Assembly (NCBI GenBank): GCA_025359105.1
Contig: JANYHK010000026.1
Coordinates: 124,001-188,000 of the forward strand
Length of the DNA: 64,000 nt
Direction of reading: 5' to 3'
Source: Myxococcales bacterium
GTDB lineage: Bacteria > Myxococcota_A > Polyangia > Polyangiales > Polyangiaceae
Positions 35,624 through 45,112 of the stretch are shown here, piece by piece. The translations under genes were made by a program, and so were the position numbers. Every line of letters begins with the position of its first letter. Position 1 is the stretch's first letter. The notes below the pieces were generated by a model, which made no database searches, had not been told where the DNA came from, and saw only the letters and a program-made list of their open reading frames with translations.

Positions 35624-37579
35624 TCAGAGCGCGCTCTGCTTTTTGCCCGCAACGGCGGCCCCTGCCGCTCCTCCCGCGCCCGCACCTGATGACCCGGCCG
35701 CTGCGCTTCGATACCACTCCTCCGCCCCGAGCAAGCGGAGGGATGTGCTTCCGTTGGTCAGCTCCGCCCCGACGGTGAGCAGTCCGGCGTGCACCAGCGC
35801 GATGCCGTGGTTCCACGCGCCGCGCTGGTGGAACTCGGCGCGGACCTCGCCGCCTTGCCCGAGGACGTGCAGACCGGTGAGATCCACGCGTGAAGCGCCC
35901 GCGGCAAGTGCGCAGGCAAGTGCGCAGCCGCCGTGGAGCCCCTCGAGGCCGATCAGGTTCGCCAGCCCCGCGGGCATGGCCTGGGTGAGGACGGGGCGCC
36001 CGTCCTTGGCCTCGAACGCGACCTTGGTGCGCAGGAGCGCCGGGGCCGCGAGCGCCAGGTGCGTATTCGCGAGCTGAACGTTGCCCCACCACGGCGACTG
36101 GGTCGGCGTGCTCGAGAGCACGACGTTCCGCGCATCGACCCGGCTGCCCGACAGATCGGCACGACCGGAGTCGAGGTCGAGCCCGACGAGCGTGACCTCG
36201 GCAGCGACGGACCCATGAACGTCGACGGTGCCCGCGTGAACGACGAGGGCATCCGCCGCTAGCGTGAGGTTCCCCTTCGCCTGGCGCGTCGCGAGCGAGG
36301 CGCGCAGAGCGCCGTGTGCGTGCGCGACGCCCCCGCGAAACGGCGTGGATCCTTTTCCGAAGTAGCCGTCGAGGCGCCGCAAGTCGGGGAAGACGAGATC
36401 GGGCCACTCGAGCGAGGCGCTCCCGTCGCCGAACGGACGCACGAGATCAAGCTCGGCGCTTCGCGCGTGTGCGACGACGCGGGCGGCATGGACGATGGGA
36501 TCGGGCGCGGGCCCGTGCCAGACGCCGAAGCGGGCGAGCTCGAGGGAGATGCGCGCCTCGGCAGGCACCGCTGCCGCGTCGACGACGAGCGCGAGGTGGG
36601 TGGCGGCCTCCGCGCGATGCCCGTCCCCTTCGACGACGACGCGCTCCGAGTCGACCGACACCGCGCTCGGCGCTGCGAGGACTCCACCGACGACGCGAAC
36701 CTGCACGAGCATCGGGCCGGCTCCGCCACTCAGCGCGAACGCCGACGGATCGCTCATGTAGTGCTTCACGAACGCCAGGTCGACGACGTGCCCTTCGCCG
36801 CGCGCCGTGGTGGTCAGGGTTCGTACGACGCTGCTCCCGACCACCTCACGAGGGTCGAACGGAGCGACGGTGACGTCGAGGTGCCCGCTGAGCGCGTCGA
36901 GCGCCGCGTCGCCGAAGATGGCCAGCTCGCCTCGCGTGACGTCGACCGATGTGGGGCTCACCGTCGCCATGCGGACGGGGCGCAGCGTGAATCCCCCGAC
37001 GACGCGCGCCTCGCCCGTGAAGTGGTACGCGTCGAACCACACCTCGCGGACGAGCGTGGCCTCCGCGTCGTCGATCTGCACGGACCAGAGGCGATAGTCC
37101 TCGTCGGAGATCGGAGGCGGTTCGACGGCCGGCTTGATCGGAGGCGCCGAAACGCCCGCGATGGGGGGTAACGCCGCGAGGGCCGCCGGCGTCGCCGCGG
37201 CGGAATCGAGCTTTCGCCGCATCCGCATCGCGACCCCGCTGCCGTGGACTCCCGAGGCTTGAAAGCGGCGTTGAAGGAGGGCGAAGAGGGAGACGTGCAG
37301 GTGGACACGCTCGATGTCGAGCTGCCACTCGACGTGGCTGTCGGTGCCCACGATGCGAAGCCCGCTGGCTTGGAGCTGCCCGGGGTACCACGACCACGCG
37401 GACGCGTAGGTCACGGCGACGTCCTCGGGGAGGTCGATGCTGTGCCCCAACACCGCGTTGACGCCGACAAGGTACACGCCATACGAGATCGCGACCGCGC
37501 CGGCTCCGCGCTTCGCCCACTTCGCGAGTCCAGGAGGCCTTCGAAGGAGACCGATGCGGTTCATGAGTCGACGAAGCAC
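35624..37579 (-). CDS. Large AsmA/YdbH-like envelope protein, unknown function
   Basis: 651 residues from a GTG at 37579; the ATG at 37564 is five codons later. One N-terminal membrane segment (GAVAISYGVYLVGVNAVLG) is followed by a long beta-rich periplasmic region with repeated amphipathic strands (VEWQLDIERVHLHVSLFALL, LDLVRPFGDGSASLEWPDL, LSGSRVDARNVVLSS). This layout resembles AsmA/TamB/YdbH proteins that bridge the two membranes and carry lipids. The C-terminus is Gly/Ala-rich. Assignment to that superfamily is by pattern only. A sigma54 site upstream places +1 one base before the GTG. Confidence 0.6.
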   Translation of the reverse strand: MLRRLMNRIGLLRRPPGLAKWAKRGAGAVAISYGVYLVGVNAVLGHSIDLPEDVAVTYASAWSWYPGQLQASGLRIVGTDSHVEWQLDIERVHLHVSLFALLQRRFQASGVHGSGVAMRMRRKLDSAAATPAALAALPPIAGVSAPPIKPAVEPPPISDEDYRLWSVQIDDAEATLVREVWFDAYHFTGEARVVGGFTLRPVRMATVSPTSVDVTRGELAIFGDAALDALSGHLDVTVAPFDPREVVGSSVVRTLTTTARGEGHVVDLAFVKHYMSDPSAFALSGGAGPMLVQVRVVGGVLAAPSAVSVDSERVVVEGDGHRAEAATHLALVVDAAAVPAEARISLELARFGVWHGPAPDPIVHAARVVAHARSAELDLVRPFGDGSASLEWPDLVFPDLRRLDGYFGKGSTPFRGGVAHAHGALRASLATRQAKGNLTLAADALVVHAGTVDVHGSVAAEVTLVGLDLDSGRADLSGSRVDARNVVLSSTPTQSPWWGNVQLANTHLALAAPALLRTKVAFEAKDGRPVLTQAMPAGLANLIGLEGLHGGCALACALAAGASRVDLTGLHVLGQGGEVRAEFHQRGAWNHGIALVHAGLLTVGAELTNGSTSLRLLGAEEWYRSAAAGSSGAGAGGAAGAAVAGKKQSAL

Positions 37580-37590
37580 GGGGCGACACG

Positions 37591-37606
37591 TGCAGCTCCC
37601 ATGCCT
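37591..37606 (-). promoter_or_regulatory. Candidate sigma54 promoter (AsmA-like gene), leaderless
   Basis: Minus-strand AGGCATGGGAGCTGCA has correct spacing and TGCA. Predicted +1 is 37580 and the GTG start is at 37579. It resembles the site before the orphan adaptor (AGGCATGGAAGGTGCG). Confidence 0.52.
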
Positions 37607-37684
37607 TCGGTCGTGAGGCGTCGTTGCGCGGGCGCAGGATCGCCACAGCCCACCTGTGTGGGCTGCGGCAGCCTCCGCGGCGCT

Positions 37685-38854
37685 CTACGGCGCGACGACC
37701 GTACTGCCGTCGAGGGTAACGGCCGTCTGCGCGAGCAGCCTTCCGTTGACCGACGCGCCGGTGCGCAGCGTGATCGCGGTTTGACCCAGAACGATGCCCT
37801 CGCAATGCGCGGTCGTTCCCAGCTCCACCATTCCGGCGACCTGCCAGAAGACGTTCTTCGGCTGCGCGCCACCCGAGAGGAGGATCTTCGTGGCGCTGCT
37901 CATGGTGAGGTCTTTTGCGATCTGGAAGATCCAGACGTCCGTAGCGCTGCCCGCCAAGGTCACGTTCGTCGGGACGAGCAGGCCGGTGCCCCACTTGTAG
38001 ACGCCGGGGGTGAGGGTCTTGCCGCCGATGTCGCCCGCGCCGAGCTCGGTGACGTCCGGCGCGCGCGCCGCCGCATCTGTGAAGGCGATCTCCATGTCGC
38101 CGACGGCCACGGTCAGCTTGGACGGGGTGGGCGGCATGTAGTCCGCGGCGAAGACCTTCCCGACGACCTGCGTGCTCGTCGCGAACACCTTGGTCGCGTC
38201 CGCGATGAGCGAAAAGCCGGTGATGTAGGTGGCCGCGGCGGGGCTGACGCCCAGGTTGCCCGTGATGGCGGAGCCGGGCACCGTGGAGACGCCGCTCTTC
38301 GCGAGGATCGCGTAGTCGGCGGCCGTCCCGAGATTCACGCCGAGCCCGGGCGCGACGGTCGTGCCCGTGGTGAAAGTCCACGAGTAGCTCGCGCCGAGGG
38401 CGACGCCCGCGGCGCTCCTCGCAGCGGTCGTGATCGTCGCGGTGAACATGGCGTTGCTGGCGAGGTGGGCGGCGGGCCAGAACACGGCCGTGGCGTTGGC
38501 GTAGACCACCTTGCCGGGGACGCTCGCCGAGCCAGAGCTCACGGTGAACGTCGCCGCGGTGAGCGAGGCGCTGTCCATCGCCTCGCTGAAGGTGGCGCTG
38601 ACGTTTCCGTTGAGGGACACGCCCAGGCCGCCGCTTACCGGTGCGGTGGACACGACCGTCGGCGTCGTCGCGCTCCGGCCGTCGGGCAGCGTCCCTCCGT
38701 CGTTCAAGTTGCCACCGTCCCCCAGGACTCCACCGTCTCCCAGGACTCCCGGGCTCCCCGAGTTCGATTCCCCACACGCAGCGCCGAAGCAGAGAACGAG
38801 AGACGCCGCGATGAGCGCGAGCGGGCCGGGATGCGATGCCTTTAGGTCAATCAT
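37685..38854 (-). CDS. Ice-binding-like (DUF3494) lipoprotein with Ig-like domain
   Basis: 389 residues from the ATG at 38854; the signal ends LCFGAAC. A repeated Gly/Asp-rich linker (GVLGDGG twice) leads to a bacterial Ig-like (Big_5) domain at about 60-160 (SGGLGVSLNGNVSATFSEAMD ... YSWTFTTG). A DUF3494 beta-solenoid of about 210 residues follows (AADYAILAKSGVSTVPGSAI, GDIGGKTLTPGVYKW, VWIFQIAKDLTMSSATKI, GRLLAQTAVTLDGSTV). Family members bind ice or act as surface adhesins; in a soil myxobacterium adhesion is as likely. Confidence 0.88.
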   Translation of the reverse strand: MIDLKASHPGPLALIAASLVLCFGAACGESNSGSPGVLGDGGVLGDGGNLNDGGTLPDGRSATTPTVVSTAPVSGGLGVSLNGNVSATFSEAMDSASLTAATFTVSSGSASVPGKVVYANATAVFWPAAHLASNAMFTATITTAARSAAGVALGASYSWTFTTGTTVAPGLGVNLGTAADYAILAKSGVSTVPGSAITGNLGVSPAAATYITGFSLIADATKVFATSTQVVGKVFAADYMPPTPSKLTVAVGDMEIAFTDAAARAPDVTELGAGDIGGKTLTPGVYKWGTGLLVPTNVTLAGSATDVWIFQIAKDLTMSSATKILLSGGAQPKNVFWQVAGMVELGTTAHCEGIVLGQTAITLRTGASVNGRLLAQTAVTLDGSTVVAP

Positions 38855-38866
38855 GGGCAGTGCAAG

Positions 38867-38882
38867 AGCAAGAACGGGCCCC
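38867..38882 (-). promoter_or_regulatory. Weak sigma54-like site before the DUF3494 lipoprotein
   Basis: Minus-strand GGGGCCCGTTCTTGCT has a full TTGCT box and correctly spaced GG but a poor -24 flank. Predicted +1 would be two bases before the ATG at 38854. Confidence 0.3.
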
Positions 38883-39092
38883 CGCTCGACGCAAACCGCG
38901 CATCCCCCCGTTTCTTCAGGTCGGAAGAGCTGCCCGCCGGCGGTCGAGCAGCGCCCGGTCCGGGGTGCGCACGCACGCAAGAATGACGCATGGGGCGCCC
39001 GCGCGCATCGCGGCGACGGCGCTTTTTACCTCCTATCTGCGGCGGCGCGCCCACGGCTGTCCTCTTCGGCGGCGCCTCGCTCGGCGTCGCAG

Positions 39093-39108
39093 CGGCACGC
39101 GCAGTGCA
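39093..39108 (+). promoter_or_regulatory. Candidate sigma54 promoter (GGDEF regulator), near-leaderless
   Basis: CGGCACGCGCAGTGCA keeps GGCACG and TGCA. Predicted +1 is 39119, five bases before the ATG at 39124, with no ribosome site between. Confidence 0.62.
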
Positions 39109-39123
39109 GTCGTATCGACAGTC

Positions 39124-40128
39124 ATGTACCCGACCGAGCCCAACTTCGACTCCACGGAGCCCGCCACCTTGCGCCGTGCAACCCCGATCCCGTCCACTCT
39201 CCGGGTTCTCGTCGTGGACGACGACGACGACGCGCGAGAGTTGCTCAGGGAGGCGGTGCAGATGATGGGCTACGAGTGCTACGCCGCGCACGACGGCCTC
39301 GAAGCCTGGGAGATGCACCAGGCCGATCGCATGGACGTGATCGTGAGCGACTGGAGCATGCCGCGGATGACCGGCATGGAGCTGTGTCGGCGGACGCGCA
39401 ACCACGACGAAGGCGACGACTACACGTACTTCATCTTCATGACGGGCTTCGACGATCGCGATCACTTCGCGCGCGGCATCGACGCCGGGGCGGACGACTA
39501 CCACTCCAAGCCCGTCGACGTCGACGAGCTCGGCGCGCAGCTCGCTAGCGCGGGAAGGGCCCTTGCGCGGCACCGGCGCCTCGCCGAGAGGAACGCCGAT
39601 CTTCGGCGCGACAGCGAGACGTCCTTCCGCGTCGCGCGCGTCGACGCGCTCACGCAGGTCCAGAACCGGCTCTCGATGGACGAAGACCTCCGGAACCTAT
39701 GGTCGCGCGTGATGCGCTACGGCCATCGGTACTCGCTCGCGATGTGCGACGTCGATCGCTTCAAGGAGTACAACGACGCCTTCGGCCACCAGAAAGGCGA
39801 CGACGTCCTCCAGCGCATCGCGCAGACGATCCGGGACGCGCTCCGCGAGGGAGACGGTCACTACCGATACGGTGGGGAGGAGTTCGTCGTCGTCCTTCCC
39901 GAGCAGTCCCTCCCGCAGGCCGCGGCGGCGATGGAGCGCGTTCGTGCGGCCGTCGAGGGGCTCGCGATTCCGACGGGACGCGGCACGGTGGTCACCGTGA
40001 GCCTGGGCGTCGCGGAGCTCGACCGCTCGAACGACCGTGGCGTGGCGGAATGGCTCGGACGCGCAGACGCGGCTCTCTACCGCGCCAAGGCGAAGGGACG
40101 AAACCGGGTCGAGGTCGACGATCTGTGA
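39124..40128 (+). CDS. Response regulator with GGDEF diguanylate cyclase output
   Basis: 334 residues. The receiver domain has LVVDDDDDARELL, the phospho-Asp in VIVSDWSMPRMTG, FMTGFDD and the Lys in DDYHSKPVDVDEL. The GGDEF domain has an intact active site RYGGEEFVVVLPEQ and an RxxD product-inhibition site (REGD) five residues before it, so it should make cyclic di-GMP when phosphorylated and be feedback controlled. No kinase gene is adjacent. A small membrane protein gene follows after 19 bases. Confidence 0.94.
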   Translation: MYPTEPNFDSTEPATLRRATPIPSTLRVLVVDDDDDARELLREAVQMMGYECYAAHDGLEAWEMHQADRMDVIVSDWSMPRMTGMELCRRTRNHDEGDDYTYFIFMTGFDDRDHFARGIDAGADDYHSKPVDVDELGAQLASAGRALARHRRLAERNADLRRDSETSFRVARVDALTQVQNRLSMDEDLRNLWSRVMRYGHRYSLAMCDVDRFKEYNDAFGHQKGDDVLQRIAQTIRDALREGDGHYRYGGEEFVVVLPEQSLPQAAAAMERVRAAVEGLAIPTGRGTVVTVSLGVAELDRSNDRGVAEWLGRADAALYRAKAKGRNRVEVDDL

Positions 40129-40147
40129 ATCGCGAAGGAGGATCATC

Positions 40148-40426
40148 ATGCTCTATTCATCGATAGCGCTCTTCGTGTTGGGCCTCGTGGCCGGGCTGTT
40201 CGCGTTGACCATCCCTGCCGATCCCCTCGCGTCGCACGTCGCGCAGCTCCTTGTCGTGGGCTTCCTGGGGACGAGCGTGCTCGCCTTCGTGGCCGATCGG
40301 CTGTGGGGCGCCTACGCCCTCCGGCGCCAGTGGCGCGTGGTTGCCCAGCCAAAGCTCGACCGCGAGCGCTTCGAGGGGAAAGGCGTGAGCGTGCTCGCGC
40401 CGCATTCACATTCACATTCACGCTGA
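40148..40426 (+). CDS. Small membrane protein (DUF1328-like)
   Basis: 92 residues with AAGGAGG seven bases before the ATG. Two membrane segments (MLYSSIALFVLGLVAGLFAL and VAQLLVVGFLGTSVLAFVAD) match the DUF1328/YtjA type of small stress-linked membrane protein. A basic segment and a His/Ser tail (SHSHSHSR) encoded by an ATTCAC hexamer repeat end it. It follows the GGDEF gene closely and probably shares its transcript. Confidence 0.72.
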   Translation: MLYSSIALFVLGLVAGLFALTIPADPLASHVAQLLVVGFLGTSVLAFVADRLWGAYALRRQWRVVAQPKLDRERFEGKGVSVLAPHSHSHSR

Positions 40427-40497
40427 CGAGAGCGCGGCCGCCCTCTCGCGCGCCGCCGAACCGGGACTTGACGACTCAACAAGAAAGCGAGGCTTAC

Positions 40498-40782
40498 GTG
40501 AACGACAAATCAAACGACGCGACGGCGGGCGAAGCGACGAGCGAGCGAGAGGCGATGGCGCCGCAGCCGGCGAGCCCGGCAAGGCAGCGGCGCGGGTTCG
40601 CCGTGATGGATGTGGAGCGCGTGCGCGAAATCGCGCGCGCGGGCGGGCTCGCAGCCCATGTCGCGGGCACCGCGCACGAGTTCAACGCGGAGGAGGCGCG
40701 CGCCGCGGGGCGGAAGGGCGGCCTCGCCCCTCACCGACCCCGCAACAGCGCGAAGGTCAAGGACGCGACCGCGCGCGGGTAG
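40498..40782 (+). CDS. KGG-motif stress protein (YciG-like)
   Basis: 94 residues from a GTG with GCGAGG in front. The conserved part is RRGFAVMDVERVREIARAGG and AHEFNAEEARAAGRKGG, matching the general-stress KGG family (Con-10/YciG). A 35-residue low-complexity Asp/Glu/Ser/Ala leader precedes it. Highly basic C-terminus. The genes before it (GGDEF and DUF1328-like) fit a stress group. Its end overlaps the 3' end of the converging heparinase-like gene by 26 bases. Confidence 0.87.
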   Translation: MNDKSNDATAGEATSEREAMAPQPASPARQRRGFAVMDVERVREIARAGGLAAHVAGTAHEFNAEEARAAGRKGGLAPHRPRNSAKVKDATARG

Positions 40783-43248
40783 CGCGCGCCAGCACGACCG
40801 ACAGCGCCGCGAGCAACATCGCGAGCCCAGCAGCCCCACCCGTCCCGCCTGTCCCCGGGCGCGACGGAACGCTGCATCCACCTCCGGTGTTGTCGGTGCC
40901 AGCAGCGGGAGCTGCGCCAATTGCACTGGCCGGCGCGCCGCCGTCCACTCCCGACGGAGCCCCTCCGCTGGCGCTCGGCGCCGAGCCGTCCACCGTTTGG
41001 GGCGGCACTCCGCTGTCCGCGTACGGCGGAGGCGAGGGCGGCGGCGACGCGTCGACCGCCGCCGTGCACCCGTCCTTGGCCGCCGACAGGTTGAAGACGA
41101 GCGGACGGCCCGCGAAGGCGCTGGCCCCCGTGCCGGCCGTGATGACGATCGCGCACTCTGCGCCGACCACGCGCGTGGTCACGTTGGAGGCGCCCGCCTT
41201 GTCCTCCGGGGCGTCGAAGACGACGTGGCGCGCGGCTTTGTCGCCCGCCGCCGAATAGGCGAGCGTCGTTCCGGGCGCACCGTCCTTCGCGCTCGAGGCG
41301 AGGATGAACGAACGCACGCCTCCGCGCGTGACGCGCGCGCCGACGACCGCAGGATCCGCGAGCGAGAGCGCCTCGGCCTGCGCCTCCGACGCGCCGAGCG
41401 CGTCGAGGACGTGCACCGCCAGCGCCGTCGGGCCGGGGAGCGTGACCGCGTACTCACCCGCGTCGAACCGCGCCGCCGTGTGCACACGCCGAAGTTGTCA
41501 CCGTCGCAGGGGGCGCCGGGGTCGCCCTTGATCGCGCGCAGCGAGGGAGCGCTCCCTCCCGAGAGCGTCACCGCGTGCACGACGAGCCGAGAGTCACCGA
41601 CCGCCGCGGTGGCGACGTTGCCCCCTCCCAGCGCGAACGGCGCGGGCGCGCGGAAGCGCAGGTACGTCTTGCGCGCAGCATCGCCGGTGCGCACGCGGTC
41701 GATCGTGACGATCTCCCCCTCGGGCAAGAAGACCCAGTCGCGCTGCGCGAACGGAACGTCGCTGATCCCCTGCGGATCGGCGAACGCCCCCTCGAGCGCC
41801 GCGCGCGCGGCGACGACGCCACCCTCGGTGCCACGCGCCCACGCGAGCTCCGCGCGCGAATGGGGAGATTGACTCGGCCGGTAGTTGGCTTGCACGGTCA
41901 GCGAGTCGACGGAGATCGCGTTGGTGGTCAACGTCGACAGCGAGCCGTACGGAGACGGATCGACGACGAGCGAGTCCTTCCCGCGCGAGAACACGAACGT
42001 GGACGCGTCGAGGTGCTGGTGGTCGACGCCGAACCGCGGCGCCGACACGAAGACCCCCCAGAACGCGCCGGGGTCCCAGCTCGAGCGCGCGTACAGCTTG
42101 CGCGTCCCCGTCGCGAGGTAGAACGGCGCGCGCGGCGCCGCATTGAAGCTCGTGGCGTTCGCGCCCCGCGCCTCGGCCAGGGCGTCGTAGACGAGGCCCA
42201 CGTCGTGCGCCGGCGCGGCGAGCGGCCGAACGTACGCGGCCCACCCCGCGGCCTCGTCGCTGCCGAAGCCGGCGAGCGCTGCGGTGAGCGGCTGCGGGCT
42301 GGGCGTCGCGTTGATGATCGCCGTGCCGTAGTCGCCGCCGGCGTAGAAGCCCGTCTTGTCGGGCGTCAGCGCGTGGTGGTAGTTGACGACGAGCTCGCTC
42401 AGCCACGCGCGCACCGCGGGTTGCAGAGCGCCCTGCTCCTCGAGGGCGCGCGCCGACATCGCGTACTCGAGCGCGCCGAGCGGACCGTACTCCCAGCCCT
42501 CCGGCCAGTCCCCGCCGACGAGCGCGCCACCGCCCGCGACGCCGCCAAGGACGATCTCCTGCGCGAACATGTGGTCCACGACGTCCCCGAAGTACGTCGC
42601 CGCGGCGCCGTCGTCCTCGCCGCTCGCTGCGATCGCGATCATCGTCTTCGCCAGCAGGTAGCCGGCCTGGTAGTTCGAGCCGGGCGCGCTCTTGAGGTAG
42701 CCGCTCGCCTCGTACCACTCGACCCAGGTCTTGAAGAGCGCGCGCGCCCGCGGCAGGAGCGCGTCCGCGCCAGGTGCGTCGTGGAACCAGTCGTACGCGA
42801 GCGCCGCGTACGCGCCGAAGTAGCGCATCCCGTAGCCCGCGTCGTGCGTGACCGCCGTCGCGCCGCCGGCGCCGTCGCCGATCACGATGAAGTCCTCGAG
42901 GAGCGCCTTGAAGATCCGCAGCCCCGCGGTGGCGAACGCGGGATCGCGGGTGAGCTGCCACGCCATTCCGCACGACGCGGACGCGTACGCCCAGCCGTAG
43001 CCCTGGTAGATGGCGTGGTCGTAGTTGCTCGGGTTGGCGACGACGTCACGGCACTCCGCGACCACGGCCGCCGCCGCGCTCCCGCTCCTGGCGGCGTTCG
43101 CGTGAAGCGCGGTCATCGTCGGTTTGGTCAGCCAGATCCGAGGATGCGCGCCGCTCGGCGGGCTGGGCGCGGCGCTCGCGGGGGAGGCGAGCGCGACGGT
43201 CAATGCGATGGAGGACGCGACGGCGTGGATGGCGTGTTTGTTTCCCAT
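40757..43248 (-). pseudogene. Heparinase II/III-like secreted protein with MYXO-CTERM tail, split by a frameshift
   Basis: From the ATG at 43248 a signal peptide (ALASPASA) and an alpha/alpha-barrel then a beta-domain typical of polysaccharide lyases are read: HPRIWLTKPT, DWPEGWEYGPLGALEYAMSA, RFGVDHQHLDASTFVFSRG. Near 41485, in GGCGTGTGCACACG, the frame changes. The continuation (HTAARFDAGEYAVTLPGP) runs in another frame to 40757 and ends with a MYXO-CTERM-like Gly-Cys, hydrophobic and Arg tail. Two bases too many (or one too few) in the GTGT tract would explain it. Restored, the protein would be about 830 residues and surface-sorted. Confidence 0.78.
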
Positions 43249-43379
43249 TGACGCGGGACCTTAGCGGCTGACCCCGGTCGATCAATGTGCGCCTGAAGCT
43301 AACGTGCTTGGGCTCTCGCTGTTTGGTGAGACCACGAGGCACCGGGGAGCATCCGCGTACAGGTGGCGGGGACACGAGC

Positions 43380-43392
43380 GCCACAGCGTGGC
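43380..43392. promoter_or_regulatory. GCCACAGCGTGGC dyad
   Basis: Same 5-3-5 dyad as at 25729. It lies about 130 bases before the minus-strand heparinase-like gene. No good sigma54 promoter follows it, so its role here is uncertain. Confidence 0.35.
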
Positions 43393-43413
43393 GCTCTGGC
43401 CGCGCCCGGGCGC

Positions 43414-43800
43414 TCAGGTTGCTCTGGTTGCTCTCTCTAACGGAGCCTCGAGCGCGTCGCGCAGCCGCTCCGCGGCGCGGGACGGCACGTTGATCAGCAC
43501 GTCGACCCGGCCGAACCAGCGGACCGCCATGCCGAGCAGCTCGCGCACGTCCCCCGGATCGCTGGCGTCACACGGGAAGGCGAGGACGTCGGCGCCGCGA
43601 CGGGTCAGGTCTGCGTGCGCGTACGAGAGCTCGTCGATGTCGCGCGCGCCGATCACGATGCGGGCCCCGGCCGCCGCGAAGCGCTGTGCGAAATAGAGAA
43701 GACCGAGGCCAGTGGGGTGCGTGATGCAAACCACGCTGTCGGAGAGCATGCTCATGATCGGGCTCGCTTGCACATCCCGTGCGCGCTCGACGGCCCGCAT
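43414..43800 (-). CDS. Truncated short-chain dehydrogenase-like protein
   Basis: 128 residues, about half the usual 250. The ATG overlaps the kinase stop by one base (TGATG). The Rossmann part is recognisable: VVCITHPTGLGLLYFAQRF in the nucleotide-loop position, RIVIGARD, FPCDASDPGDVRELL, FGRVDVLINVPSR at the usual NNAG site. The chain then ends, so the catalytic Ser and Tyr-x3-Lys are absent. It may bind nucleotide or the kinase without catalysis, or be a decaying gene. The tight coupling to the kinase argues for a retained partner role. Confidence 0.7.
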   Translation of the reverse strand: MRAVERARDVQASPIMSMLSDSVVCITHPTGLGLLYFAQRFAAAGARIVIGARDIDELSYAHADLTRRGADVLAFPCDASDPGDVRELLGMAVRWFGRVDVLINVPSRAAERLRDALEAPLERATRAT

Positions 43801-45098
43801 CAAAACCCCGGCTCGCGCGCGAGCACCGTGCGCCGGGCCGGGCTCCGTCGCGGCGGGCGCGCGGATGGGGTCGCGGGCGTCGGCGCCGGCCCGGCGTCCG
43901 CGGAGCTGAGAAGGACGGAGTCGACGACGAAGGCGGTGACGGTATCCGGTGACGCCGCATTTGCCACGGGCACGTCCTTCGCCGACGACGCGGGATCCGC
44001 GACGACGTCCGTCGCCGTGGCGGATGCGCGCGCAGCTTCGCCAGGCGTCCACGCGGCGAACACCACCGCAATCACGGCGCCGGCGAGGGCCGCGGCGACG
44101 CTGCGGCCACGAGACCGCGTCGCGGGATGGGCAGCGTCTCCCGCTGCGTGACGTTGAGGACGGAGGGCCGGCGAGGGCTCGGGCACGACGCCAAGCTCTC
44201 TCGTGTCGGCCAAAGAGCAAGGCGCCTCGGGGAGCCCGACGGCCGCGCGCAGCGCCGCCGCTAGCTCAGTCGCGTTCGCGAAACGCTCCTCGGGAAGCTT
44301 CCGGAGCGTCTTCGCGATCACCTGCCACATCGGCGGCGTTACATCGGGGAGAGGCTCAGGCTCCGCCTCCACGATAGCCACGAGGATTTGCTGGATGTCG
44401 TCGCCCACGAACGGAGTGCGCCCGGAGAGCATCTCGTAGAGCAAGATTCCGATCGTGAAGAGGTCGCTCCTCCCGTCGACGGTCGCGGAGCCGCCCACCT
44501 GCTCGGGGGACATGTAGCTGGGCGTTCCGACGAGCTCGCCTCGGTGCGTGATCCCGGGCCCATCGGTGCCGCGCTGCTGCTTGCTGATGCCGAAGTCGAG
44601 GATCTTCGGCGTCATCACGGCGTCGGAGTCGACGGCGAGGAAGACGTTGTCGGGCTTCAGGTCACGATGGGTGACGCCGCACCCGTGCGCGTGTGCGAGC
44701 GCGCTCAGCACAGGGAGCAGAATCGCCACAGCGTCCTGCTCCGACAGCCTGCCGTGGTCCGAGAGGTGGTCGCCCAGGGTCTCACCCTGGAGCAGCTCCA
44801 TGACGATGGCGACCTGCTCGCCTTTCGGACCGAAGTCGATGAGGTCGTAAATGCGTACGATTCCGCGATGCGAAAGGCTCGCGGTGGCGTGCGCTTCACG
44901 CCGCAGGCGCTCCACGAGCTCGGCGCTGCCGTTCCCGTCGCGCAGGACCTTCAGCGCCACCTCTGCCCCCGTCGCCTCGTTGCACGCCACCCACACGGCG
45001 CCCATTCCCCCGGCCGCGAGGGGCCGGACGAGTCTGTACTTGCCCGCGAAGACCGGCGCCGCGCCGAGCTCGCGGGCAAGATCCGGAAGCGGGCTCAT
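43800..45098 (-). CDS. Membrane-anchored Ser/Thr protein kinase
   Basis: 432 residues. Kinase domain from about residue 18: FAGKYRLVRPLAAGGMGAVWVA, Lys in VALKVL, THRDLKPDNVF, DFGISKQ, SYMSPEQVGG. One membrane segment near residue 335 (SVAAALAGAVIAVVFAAW) leads to an extracytoplasmic tail of about 90 residues ending LAREPGF, which matches the GFARDPGF end of the kinase at 30718. A truncated SDR gene overlaps its stop. A sigma54 site upstream places +1 four bases before the ATG. Confidence 0.9.
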   Translation of the reverse strand: MSPLPDLARELGAAPVFAGKYRLVRPLAAGGMGAVWVACNEATGAEVALKVLRDGNGSAELVERLRREAHATASLSHRGIVRIYDLIDFGPKGEQVAIVMELLQGETLGDHLSDHGRLSEQDAVAILLPVLSALAHAHGCGVTHRDLKPDNVFLAVDSDAVMTPKILDFGISKQQRGTDGPGITHRGELVGTPSYMSPEQVGGSATVDGRSDLFTIGILLYEMLSGRTPFVGDDIQQILVAIVEAEPEPLPDVTPPMWQVIAKTLRKLPEERFANATELAAALRAAVGLPEAPCSLADTRELGVVPEPSPALRPQRHAAGDAAHPATRSRGRSVAAALAGAVIAVVFAAWTPGEAARASATATDVVADPASSAKDVPVANAASPDTVTAFVVDSVLLSSADAGPAPTPATPSARPPRRSPARRTVLAREPGF

Positions 45099-45112
45099 GG
45101 AGTGGGGTCTAC

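Noticed and set aside
40403-40426. ATTCAC hexamer repeat as a CRISPR or regulatory repeat
   Set aside because: It is a coding repeat for the His/Ser tail of the small membrane protein, too short and without spacers.
40466-40475. TTGACG as a -35 box for the KGG gene
   Set aside because: No matching -10 element at proper spacing; single hexamers are not evidence.
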